A stretch of DNA of 64,000 bases. It comes from Lachnospiraceae bacterium (GTDB lineage: Bacteria; Bacillota; Clostridia; Lachnospirales; Lachnospiraceae). Positions 29,650 to 38,500 of the stretch are shown here, piece after piece; within the stretch, counting starts at the first letter, position 1; each line of letters starts with the position of its first letter. The DNA lies in assembly GCA_002892395.1 (NCBI GenBank), contig NBBL01000006.1, positions 145,894-209,893 on the forward strand, read 5' to 3'. The position numbers were made by a program, and so were the translations under genes. The notes below the pieces were generated by a model. That model was given only the letters and a program-made list of their open reading frames with translations. It had not been told where the DNA came from and made no database searches.

Positions 29650-30698
29650 TCTGCTCTCCCCTCTTTTGTATCCGGCATTTCTCCGGATTTCTTCTCATCC
29701 CTGTGGCGGGAATTCACGGTTCTCGCCCGTAAAATTTCATGTCGGTTCTTCACGATCATTCGATTCTGGCTGACCGTGGAAACGACGACAATCACAATCA
29801 GCATAACCCCGGTGATCGTGTTGTCATAGTCCGAAGAAAAGCCAAGAAACACAAGAATTCTGCTGATGGAGGACATGATTACCGCTCCGATCGCCGCCCC
29901 CACAACGCTTCCCTGTCCGCCGGTCAAGGCAATGCCTCCAATGACACAGGCCGCAATTGCTTTCATTTCATATCCGTTTCCGGCTGTCGGGGTAATAAAC
30001 CCGATTCTTGAGCTGTAAACCATTCCCGCAGCCGCTGCAAACATACCGCAAATCACATAAGCGGCAATTCTGGTTCTTTTTTCGGGAATTCCCACCAGAA
30101 CAGCGCCGGAGGCATTGTCGCCGATTGCCTCAAAATACCGCCCGACTCTTGTCCTGCGAATCAGAAATGCGATCAACCCGACGATCAGAAACGTGACCGC
30201 GTAAAAATCGGTCAACTGACCCACAAGCTTTGCATTGGACGCTCTGGTAAACGCCGCCGGCAAATTTTCCACCCATGCCCCGTTGGTGTAAACATAGATC
30301 AGGCCTCGCACCACGCCATTCATGCCCAATGTAAAAATCAAAGATGGAATTTTAAGATATGCCACCCCAAGCCCATTGACCAGACCCACAACCGCTCCGA
30401 TCGCCACTGCCGCCAGCACCGAAACCATCCACGGCGAACCGTCCCGCAGCAGGGTCGCTCCGACCGCGGCGCTGAAGCCAAGGGTCGCACCGATGGATAC
30501 GTCAATGTCTCCCGTCAAAATGACAAAGGCAATTCCCACGGAAAGCAAGGTGAATACTACAGAATCGTTAAAACAGTTAATAATAGAAGACAGATTCCAG
30601 AATGCCGGATTGATGAAGCCAACCAGCAAAATCAGCAGGACAAAGAAGAGAAAGCTGCCCAATTCTCTTGCTTTCAGCACTTTTTTAAGATTCAACAC
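29646..30698 (-). CDS. lsrC: AI-2 ABC transporter permease (LsrC-type)
   Basis: 350 residues, polytopic, same permease family as LsrD: FVILTGDIDVSIGATLGFSA and IGGIALTGGQGSVVGAAIGA. The start is taken as the GTG at 30698 (product MLNLKKVLKARELGS), 5 bases after GGGGGAG and overlapping the lsrA stop by 14 bases; a TTG one codon later is an alternative. The C-terminus is longer than in LsrD and charged (RHEILRARTVNSRHRDEKKS). Confidence 0.9.
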   Translation of the reverse strand: MLNLKKVLKARELGSFLFFVLLILLVGFINPAFWNLSSIINCFNDSVVFTLLSVGIAFVILTGDIDVSIGATLGFSAAVGATLLRDGSPWMVSVLAAVAIGAVVGLVNGLGVAYLKIPSLIFTLGMNGVVRGLIYVYTNGAWVENLPAAFTRASNAKLVGQLTDFYAVTFLIVGLIAFLIRRTRVGRYFEAIGDNASGAVLVGIPEKRTRIAAYVICGMFAAAAGMVYSSRIGFITPTAGNGYEMKAIAACVIGGIALTGGQGSVVGAAIGAVIMSSISRILVFLGFSSDYDNTITGVMLIVIVVVSTVSQNRMIVKNRHEILRARTVNSRHRDEKKSGEMPDTKEGRAE

Positions 30699-32238
30699 AG
30701 TTTCTCCCCCGTTCTGCCGTATTTTGTTGGAAATCAAAGGAGGCATTCATGAGAGAAGTCTGAGAAATCTCCGACTTGCTTAGATCCCCTCGCTTATGCC
30801 CTTGAAACATCACGATCGCCCGGTCGCAAAGCTCAATGATTTCTTCCATGTCGGAAGAAATCAGCATGATTCCGACTCCCTGCTTTTTCAGCTCTTTTAT
30901 GATCGCATAGACATCGCAGCGCGCTGCGGCGTCGATCCCTCTGGTGGGCTCATCCAGAATCAGAAGTCCGGGACAGGTGGAAAGACTTCTCCCTATCACG
31001 ATTTTCTGTTGGTTTCCTCCGGAAAGGCTTCCCGCTTCCTGATGCTGTCCGGTCACCTTGGTCCGGAAATCATCAATGTATTTCTGGGTGATTCGCCGCT
31101 CCTCTTTCGTATTCAGGAAAACCCTCCCCATGGATTCGCTTTTAATCAGGGATGAGGTGGTATTGAACGCCACCGAGCTCATGCCAAACAGTCCGTTCTG
31201 CCTTCTGTCCTCCGGAACGTAGTTGATCCCCGCGCGAATGACTTCTTCCGTGGAAAGGCCTGTAATGTCTTTTCCCTTTAGAATCGCCTTCCCTGCCAGC
31301 ACCGGATCTCGCCCGAAAATGGTGGTCGCCAGCTCAGTCCGCCCCGCTCCCACCAGACCGGCCACCCCGAGAATCTCCCCCGGATAAACCTCAAGGTCGA
31401 TATCTTCAAACCCGTAGCCGCTGAACCCCTCCAGGCGAAAAATCGGCTCCAGCGACTCATATTGCACCTCACAGCATTCATTCTGACTTGGTCTGATTCC
31501 CAAAACGGAACAGTTGGCCGGCAACAGCCCCTGTACCAGCATCTCTCGCGTTACCTCCTGTGTTGCCGCCTGCAGCGTAATCACACCGTCCCGCATAATC
31601 GCAACCTGCGTGCTGATCTCAAAGACCTCTGCCAACCGGTGGGTAATGTAGATGATTCCGATTCCCTTTTCCTTAAGCTCTTCCACAATGCGAAAGAGTG
31701 ATTCCACCTCGTCAAAGGTCAACGCGGAAGTGGGCTCATCCAAAATCAGGACATTGGCATCCCGAAGCAGACCTCTCAGAATCTCCACCAGCTGCTGCTC
31801 GGCAATGGAAAGACTGAATGCCTTTCTTTCCAGACTCAGCTTCCAGCCAATATCATCCATAATCGCCTTCAGACGCTTTCGAAGAATTGACTTCTTTTCT
31901 TTAAAGCCCATCAGAATATTTTCTTCCACGCTCATATTGGGAAACAGAAGCGGCTCCTGGGGAATCATATAAACTCCCTTTTCCAGCATGACTGCAGGAG
32001 AATACGATGTGATTTTCTCCCCGCAAATAAGCAGCTCTCCCTCATCCGGATGGTAGATTCCCATGATTATTTTCATCAATGTGGATTTTCCGGCGCCGTT
32101 GCCTCCGATGAGCGCCAGCACTTCCCCCTGATGAATCTCCAGATCAATCCCCTTCAAGACTATGTTTTGTCCAAAGCGTTTTTTGATCCCGTTCACCTTC
32201 AGGAGTTCTTTCTTATTTTCTCCGCCCTGTTGTTTCAT
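30685..32238 (-). CDS. lsrA: AI-2 ABC transporter ATP-binding protein (LsrA-type, two ATPase domains)
   Basis: 517 residues with two fused ABC domains, as in LsrA and RbsA. Domain 1 has Walker A GGNGAGKST, a degenerate signature SLSIAEQQLVEI and Walker B VLILDEPTSALT. Domain 2 has a weak Walker A GLVGAGRTE, a full signature LSGGNQQK and Walker B LLILDEPTRGID. So each composite site is partly degenerate, normal for the family. Energises uptake through LsrC/LsrD. GGAGGAAAGC precedes the ATG. First gene of the minus-strand lsr operon. Confidence 0.93.
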   Translation of the reverse strand: MKQQGGENKKELLKVNGIKKRFGQNIVLKGIDLEIHQGEVLALIGGNGAGKSTLMKIIMGIYHPDEGELLICGEKITSYSPAVMLEKGVYMIPQEPLLFPNMSVEENILMGFKEKKSILRKRLKAIMDDIGWKLSLERKAFSLSIAEQQLVEILRGLLRDANVLILDEPTSALTFDEVESLFRIVEELKEKGIGIIYITHRLAEVFEISTQVAIMRDGVITLQAATQEVTREMLVQGLLPANCSVLGIRPSQNECCEVQYESLEPIFRLEGFSGYGFEDIDLEVYPGEILGVAGLVGAGRTELATTIFGRDPVLAGKAILKGKDITGLSTEEVIRAGINYVPEDRRQNGLFGMSSVAFNTTSSLIKSESMGRVFLNTKEERRITQKYIDDFRTKVTGQHQEAGSLSGGNQQKIVIGRSLSTCPGLLILDEPTRGIDAAARCDVYAIIKELKKQGVGIMLISSDMEEIIELCDRAIVMFQGHKRGDLSKSEISQTSLMNASFDFQQNTAERGRNCVES

Positions 32239-32297
32239 GCTTTCCTCCGGCCCGCTTCTTACTTTTTGTTTTTCTTCTGAACAATTATATTAAATTC

Positions 32298-32326
32298 ATT
32301 ATATTGACCGTCCCTTGCCTTGTCAA
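32298..32326 (-). promoter_or_regulatory. Consensus sigma-A promoter for lsrACDBF
   Basis: On the minus strand TTGACA (32326-32321), a 17-base spacer and TATAAT (32303-32298), a perfect consensus. A strong promoter of this kind suits control by a repressor. The element ATTATATTGAC (32298-32308, plus strand) overlaps the -10 box and recurs at 32449-32459 near the lsrR promoter. Confidence 0.85.
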
Positions 32327-32448
32327 GCGCTTTTACAGAGAATCCCCCCATTTTTCAAAGATCATTTATTAATTTTTACCATCTATTTTCATATTGTTCT
32401 CATAAAACCATGGAATTTTGCCTCTTTGTATCCGTTATCTTTTCTTTT

Positions 32449-32506
32449 ATTATATTGACTATTTTTTTGATATATGCTATTTTTGTTGTATATAAAAACA
32501 ATTGTT
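32449..32506 (+). promoter_or_regulatory. lsrR promoter with candidate LsrR sites
   Basis: TTGACT (32455-32460), a 17-base spacer and TATTTT (32478-32483). The repeat ATTATATTGAC (32449-32459) overlaps the -35 box and the palindrome AACAATTGTT lies at 32497-32506. The promoter is reasonably clear; repressor binding is inferred from position and repetition. Confidence 0.55.
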
Positions 32507-32520
32507 GCAGGGGGCGCCTT

Positions 32521-33438
32521 ATGAATTCTTATGAAGATGAACTGATTGCAAAAGTCGCCTGGTATTACTATATTGAAGAGCTGACGCAGCAATCCATTTC
32601 TGAAAAGCTGAATATTTCCAGGATGAAGGTAATCAAATATCTTGATTTGGCAAAGAAAAACGGAGTCATTCAATTTACCATCGAAAGGAACCGAAAAGAG
32701 CAGCTTCTGCTGGAAAATCGGCTTTGCAGCTGCTACGGATTGAATAATGCCTACATTATTCCGTCCCCCAAGGCAGGTTCCATGCTAAACGACATGCTCG
32801 CACAGGCAGCTGCCGCTTATTTGATCGACCGCATATCGGAAAATACCTTTATCAATATGGGCTATGGAGAAACACCCTCCAAGGTTCTCAATCATCTGGC
32901 CACCATCGCCACAACTCCCCTCTCCATCGTCTCGCTGACAGGGGGAGTCAGCTACTATCTTCCGAATGCCGTTTCCAATATTTTTAAGGCAAAGCTGTAC
33001 TTGTATCCCACCCCGCTCCTGCTTTCCAGCTCAGAGCTCTGCCAGGCAATTCTTAAGGAGCCGGAGGTGGCGGCCATCAACCGCATGATTCAGCTCTCCT
33101 CCCTCACCATCGTGGGAATCGGAGCGATGAACGAAGACGCTACCATTATTTCCAACGGGATCCTGAACAAGACGGATTTTACCTGCCTGTCCATGCAAGG
33201 TGCTGTCGGTGACATTCTGACTCATTTCATCGATAAGGACGGCAACCCGATCCGGACAAGTCTGAATGACCGCCTGGTCAGCACACCCCTGGAAACGCTC
33301 CGAACGCTGAAAAATGTAATCGGAATTGCCGGCGGCAGCCACAAGGTGGATGTCATCCGCTCCGCGCTGCGCGGCGGATATTTGAATGAGCTGATCACAG
33401 ATGAAGAAACCGCTGTTGCATTGTGTGAGGTTCCATAA
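32521..33438 (+). CDS. lsrR: LsrR-like transcriptional regulator (SorC/DeoR sugar-binding family)
   Basis: 305 residues from the ATG at 32521, preceded by AGGGGG; upstream in-frame codons read through AT-rich promoter sequence. N-terminal helix-turn-helix ELTQQSISEKLNISRMKVIK, then a SorC sugar-phosphate-binding domain with INMGYGETPSKVLNHLA, SIVSLTGGVSYYLP and IGIAGGSHKVDVIRSALRGG. LsrR represses lsr genes and is released by phosphorylated AI-2. Placed divergently from lsrA and directly before lsrK, it is very probably the local repressor. Confidence 0.92.
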   Translation: MNSYEDELIAKVAWYYYIEELTQQSISEKLNISRMKVIKYLDLAKKNGVIQFTIERNRKEQLLLENRLCSCYGLNNAYIIPSPKAGSMLNDMLAQAAAAYLIDRISENTFINMGYGETPSKVLNHLATIATTPLSIVSLTGGVSYYLPNAVSNIFKAKLYLYPTPLLLSSSELCQAILKEPEVAAINRMIQLSSLTIVGIGAMNEDATIISNGILNKTDFTCLSMQGAVGDILTHFIDKDGNPIRTSLNDRLVSTPLETLRTLKNVIGIAGGSHKVDVIRSALRGGYLNELITDEETAVALCEVP

Positions 33439-33489
33439 GCTTCTCCGAATCTCAGACGATGCAGACACCCTTGAAACGGAGGTGCATAA

Positions 33490-35052
33490 ATGTCCAAATA
33501 TCTGATGGCAATTGACGCCGGAACCGGCAGTATCCGCAGTGTTCTCTTTGATCTGGAGGGGCACCAGATCGGGGCTGCACAGCACGAGTGGGATCACAAA
33601 GAGGATCCGCGTTACCCCGGCAGCATGGACTTTGACTGGGAGCACAACTGGGAGCTCACCAAACAGTGTATTCGCGAGGTTCTTGCAAAAACCGCTGTGG
33701 ATTCTGCCGATATTGCAGCCATTTCTACAACCTGCATGCGAGAAGGCATCCTCCTGTATGACAAAGATGGCAACGAGCTCTGGGCCTGCGCAAATGTAGA
33801 TGCAAGAGCAAACGAAGAGGTGATCTCTCTGCTTCAAAGTCGGCCGGAACTGGAGGCCCGCCTCTACGCCACCACCGGTCAGTCCTTCGCTCTCGATGCA
33901 ATTCCAAGGCTTCTGTGGGTAAAAAAACATCTCCCTGAGATCTATGCGAAAACGGCGGCCATGGGGATGTTCAACGATTGGCTCATTTACAAGCTGTCCG
34001 GAGTTCTGGTCATTGAGCCCTCTAACGGCAGCACAACCGGATTCATGGATTTGAAAACGCGGAATTGGGATCGCTCCATTCCGGAGCAGCTCGGCCTCAG
34101 AACCGATATTTTCCCCAGAGTCGGGGAGCCGGGAGAGATTGTCGGCGCCACAACCGACGCTTTGCTGAGTGAAACAGGGTTAAAGCCCGGCATCCCTGTG
34201 GTCATAGGCGGCGGCGATGCACAACTTGGCTGCATCGGTGTCGGCGTTGTCAATCCCAATGATGCGGCCATCTTCGGGGGAAGCTTCTGGCAGTACGAGT
34301 ACAACACAAGGGTTCCAAAAACCGACAGCACCTGCCGCGTCCGGGTCAATTGCCACGCAATTGCAGATGTGTGGCAATATGAAGCGCTGGCCTTTAAGCC
34401 CGGACTTGTCATGCGCTGGTTTCGCGACGCCTTTTGTCAGCAGGAAAAGCTTCTCGCCAAAGAGCAGGGAAGAGATGTCTATGATCTCATGAACGAAAAG
34501 GCCTCTGACGTTCCCGCAGGCTGTTACGGCATGATGTGCACATTTTCCGATGTGATGAATTTCATCTCCTGGAAGCATGCTTCTCCCACCTTTACCAACT
34601 TTGATCTGGATCCCGCCCGTTTCAATAAGTACACCTTTTATCGCGCCATCCTGGAAAATACCGCGCTGGTATCCAAGGGGCATGTGGATCTGGTTTATGA
34701 GTCCACCGGACACAGACCGGATCAAATCATATTTGCTTCCGGCGCTTCCAAGAGCTCTCTTTGGAGTCAGATTCTGGCAGATGTGCTCGGAATACGCATT
34801 CTGGTTCCGGTCGTAAAGGAATCCACCGCCTTGGGCGCCGCAATTCTGGCTGGTCACGGCGTCGGGATCTACACGGATATTTCCGAAACATCCAAGCGGC
34901 TGGTTCAAATCGAACGAGTGCATGAACCGAATGCAGAAAACCATGCGCTCTACATGGGATTGTACGAAACGTGGAGAAAGCTCTACCAAAAGCAGCTGGA
35001 TATTTCCGATTCCGGGATCACAAAGCACATGTGGAAAGCACCCGGCATCTAA
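33490..35052 (+). CDS. lsrK: Autoinducer-2 kinase (LsrK)
   Basis: 520 residues, FGGY carbohydrate-kinase family. LsrK phosphorylates DPD (AI-2) in the cytoplasm, trapping it and making the LsrR inducer. YLMAIDAGTGSIRSVLFDLE, then MREGILLYDKDG, NVDARANEEV, VVIGGGDAQLGCIGVGVV, MRWFRDAFC and the C-terminal WKAPGI all match E. coli LsrK as remembered, which separates it from xylulose or rhamnulose kinases. GGAGGTG stands before the ATG. It follows lsrR by 51 bases in the same direction. Confidence 0.95.
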   Translation: MSKYLMAIDAGTGSIRSVLFDLEGHQIGAAQHEWDHKEDPRYPGSMDFDWEHNWELTKQCIREVLAKTAVDSADIAAISTTCMREGILLYDKDGNELWACANVDARANEEVISLLQSRPELEARLYATTGQSFALDAIPRLLWVKKHLPEIYAKTAAMGMFNDWLIYKLSGVLVIEPSNGSTTGFMDLKTRNWDRSIPEQLGLRTDIFPRVGEPGEIVGATTDALLSETGLKPGIPVVIGGGDAQLGCIGVGVVNPNDAAIFGGSFWQYEYNTRVPKTDSTCRVRVNCHAIADVWQYEALAFKPGLVMRWFRDAFCQQEKLLAKEQGRDVYDLMNEKASDVPAGCYGMMCTFSDVMNFISWKHASPTFTNFDLDPARFNKYTFYRAILENTALVSKGHVDLVYESTGHRPDQIIFASGASKSSLWSQILADVLGIRILVPVVKESTALGAAILAGHGVGIYTDISETSKRLVQIERVHEPNAENHALYMGLYETWRKLYQKQLDISDSGITKHMWKAPGI

Positions 35053-35084
35053 TGCGATCAGTTTAAAAATGGAGGAAAGCAAAC

Positions 35085-35435
35085 ATGTTCATTGTCAACG
35101 AAAACGAACGGGACTATCGGTTTGGGGACAATGGTCCCAAATATCTGATGAAGGGACCGCGCATGAATTTTGCCCTTGTGCAGTTTATGCCGGGGCAGGA
35201 CTTCACTGCTCACTATCACAATGTAATGGAAGAAAATTTTTATATTCTGGAGGGTGAAATTGATATTGTCGTCGACGGCAAAGTAAATCATCTCAAACCG
35301 GGAGACATGATTCATATTGAACCGAAGGAAATCCACTACTGTATCAACCGCTATGACACTCCTGTCAAGATGGTCTCGACACTGGCTCCCTTTCAGGAGG
35401 TGGATAAGGTCGAGGTGGAGGATTACCGTTATTAA
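35085..35435 (+). CDS. Small cupin-domain protein of the lsr locus
   Basis: 116 residues, single cupin barrel. Motif 1 is HYHNVMEENFYILEG, with the two histidines and glutamate for metal; motif 2 is GDMIHIEPKEIHYCIN, with the third histidine. It is therefore likely a metal-dependent small-molecule enzyme or binder. It follows lsrK by 32 bases with GGAGGAAAG, inside the same transcript, and a terminator follows. LsrG, the phospho-DPD isomerase between LsrK and LsrF, is missing from the locus. The cupin may fill that step; this is inference. A sugar-phosphate isomerase or a binding protein are alternatives. Confidence 0.85.
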   Translation: MFIVNENERDYRFGDNGPKYLMKGPRMNFALVQFMPGQDFTAHYHNVMEENFYILEGEIDIVVDGKVNHLKPGDMIHIEPKEIHYCINRYDTPVKMVSTLAPFQEVDKVEVEDYRY

Positions 35436-35450
35436 CACCTGAACCATCTG

Positions 35451-35485
35451 AAAAGCAGCCACCCCATCGGGAATGGCTGCTTTTT
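35451..35485 (+). terminator. Terminator after the lsrR-lsrK-cupin operon
   Basis: AAAAGCAGCCA pairs with TGGCTGCTTTTT around CCCCATCGGGAA. The A-run and T-run on both sides suggest that it also ends the convergent polysaccharide operon, whose last gene stops at 35523. Confidence 0.9.
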
Positions 35486-35522
35486 GATTGCCCTGTCAGA
35501 TTATGCAGGGTTGAAACGGCTG

Positions 35523-38500
35523 TTACCGGCTTGAAAGAAAGTCCTCCTTCACGGTTTCCCACGCTGCCTCCATGCTGTTGTGGGCTCTGATGTACCGGGA
35601 AGCCGCCTCACTCATCTGTTTCAGCTTTGCCGGATCGTCATGCAGCGCGCGGGCCGCTTCGGCAAAATCCGCTGCATCGTCCGCAATTTTCAGCACCGTC
35701 TCGGCGTCCGGAATCCCTTCTGCGCCGACCGAGGTCGTCAGCACCGCCGCGCCATAGTAGAGGGCTTCAATTACTTTTCCCTTTACACCGGCTCCATAGC
35801 GCAGGGGCGCCACCACCACGCGGCAGCGCCGATAGAGCTGCTGCAGCGCTTCATCGCTCACAAATCCAAGAATATGGATACCCGCCTCAGGATCCCGGCG
35901 AGCCAGAATCTCCTCCGGCACCTTCGAGCCGACCACATAGAAATTTTTCGTTCGATCATGGTTGACGGTGCCCCAGATTTCATCCAAAAACCAGAGCACT
36001 CCATCGGCATTGGGCGGATGAGCAAAGCCTCCGACAAACAGGAAGCCCTCCCGCTTTTCGTAATCTCTGTCGCTATCCTGGGGAAATTCATCCCAGAGAT
36101 AGGCAGTGAGTGCCTTGACGCGAATGGACGGATCCAGACGGTGAATTTCCCGGCACTCCACCTCCGACGGATAGAAGGACATATCCGCCTTATGCAGGAG
36201 CGAGAGCTCCACACCCTTCCAGTATTCCGAACGTTCCAGTTTTTCCGGGTCCCCGGTCAGCTCATACTCTCTCTTCTCCCGAAGGAAATGAAGATCATGG
36301 CCGTAATACAAAACCTTCAGGTCGGTTCTCGACTGAATAAAATCAATGTACTTGCTGGCAATGTGCGGGCGATTCAGATACACGAGATGAAGATCCTTTT
36401 GGTGGCGCTCAATCCACTGCCAGATCTCCACCTGCATGTCCGGCCCGTACAAAACCTCAATTCCCAATTGCTGCAACGCGCTGGTATATGGCTCTTCACA
36501 GGCAAAATTGTCGCCCAAAAACTTCACCTGAAATCCCTGCTTCACAAGCATTTGGAGATACTGCCAGGTGGTCCTGGAGCCCGCATCCCGGTCAAAGGTC
36601 GGAGCATAGTGATCCACCACAAGGAGGATCTTCTTGCCGCCGCTTCGTTCCCTCGCGCGAAACGGATCCGGATTTCCGCTGTTTTCAAACTGCTGCGCCA
36701 GCTCCGTCTTCCATTTTTCCTTGAGCTTTTCCGTGTTCTCAAGCTGATAGCGCTTTAATCCGCTCCCCTGCACATCCGTCCCGTTGGAAATTCCCTCAAA
36801 ATGCACAACCACAGACTTGGGCTGATAGACCACGCGATATCCGTGCTTTCTCACTTCAAAGGCCAGATCACTGTCCTCACAGTATGCCGGCGCATAGCGC
36901 TCATCAAAGCCGCCGATCTCTTCCCAGAGCGAACGCCGGATTAAAATGGCTGCGCCCGAAATATAATCCACATCCTTGACATAATTAAATTCCGGTCGGT
37001 TCGGATCCTCCAGTCTTCCGTAATTCCAGCCGGAAGCATCGCTCCAGATAATCCCTCCCGCTTCCTGCAGTCTCCCGTCCGGATAAATCAGTTTGGAGCC
37101 GGTCATGCCGATTCGCGGATCGGAATCCATAAGGGTAAGCAGCCAGTCAAGCCAGCCCTCCGTCACCGTTGTGTCGTTGTTCAGGAAGAAAATATACTGT
37201 CCCCGCGCCTTTTTCGCCGCCTGATTACAATTTCTTAAAAAGCCCTGGTTCACACAGTTGCGGCTGATAACCAGTCCCTCCGCAAAATGCTCCAGATGTC
37301 TGGTCTCATCTGTAGAGACATCATCCGCGATAATGACTTCATAAGAAATTTGCTTCGTGTGCTCCAGGATGGAGACCAGGCAGGCATAGGTATAACTCAG
37401 CTGATTGTAGCAGGGAATCACAATGCTGACCGTCGGCTCCTCCACCGCCGGAAAATGAAGCTTCCCATGGATCCGGTAGCTGTCGCCGATTGCGAAGTCG
37501 CCTTCCATCAAATTTCTTCCCTCTTCCGTGGAACGCATCCTTCGCGTGCGCAGCGGGTGCAGCAGTGCATTTTTTTGGTATGCCAGCTTTTTTCTCTCCA
37601 GGGAGCCCTTCGGGTACCGGCGGTTAAACGCATCTCCCGCCTTCCTCCGAAGCCTGGCGTAGAGTGTTTGATGGCGGCTCAGATATTGAAGCGTCTCGCC
37701 GAGTGCGCCGTTCTCTCTGCGCAAATTTTCAATCATGACCTCCAGATTTCTGACATGGTTGTCCGTGAGACGCTTAATCTCTGTCTGCTTTCGGATCACC
37801 GCATCCTTTTCCCGGATCGCTGCGTCTCTTCCCCTCAGCTTGGCAGCAAAGCGCTCCAGATCCTGCCGAGCGGTGCAAAGCTCCCGCTCCATGTGCTCAA
37901 CCCCCTTCGGATCCTTGACCTTTGCCAAAAAGGGGTCCAGAAAAACAGACTGCTCATCCCCTGAGACCATCTGTTGAAACTCCTGTTCCATGGCTTCGAA
38001 ACGCACTCTCTCCTCTTCATCAATCCCGAAGAGAAGAAGAAAATCATCCCGTTTTCCCAGTGCCAGCGTCCCCTTTTGCTGCTCATAAAACAGGATCAAA
38101 ATGCGGTATGTCACAAAGCCTGCATCCGCCGGAGTCTCCGTCACCCACTCGTAATCAATCCCTGTCAGCACAGCGTCTGCAATTCGGTTTTTTGTTCCCC
38201 AGCTTCCTTCTTCCACCAGAAAGTTGTCAAAAATGGAATCCAGGTTGTGAATCTCTCCCCTGCCCACGAGACGCTGTATTCCTTCCTCCAGGACCTCCCG
38301 GACCTCTCTTCCGCTTCGAATTTCCTCCAGGATCAGCTCGGTCAAGGTTCTCCCCTCAATCCAGGGGAAGGACACCTTCCTGCCGTCCGGAGAAAGCACC
38401 GGCGCCGCATAGCGGATGCCGCTTTGCTCTCCGCAAAGAATGTCAAAGCGTGTCCGGAACGCCTGAATATGGTCCCTTCCTTCTTCTTTCAGCGCCTCCT

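Noticed and set aside
26566..35052. Ribose or rhamnose ABC locus instead of lsr
   Set aside because: The transporter alone could be either, but LsrK- and LsrF-specific sequence and the conserved LsrB ligand residues favour AI-2.
35085..35435. The small cupin as the missing RmlC
   Set aside because: At 116 residues it is too short for RmlC, lacks the RmlC motifs and belongs to the lsrR-lsrK transcript.
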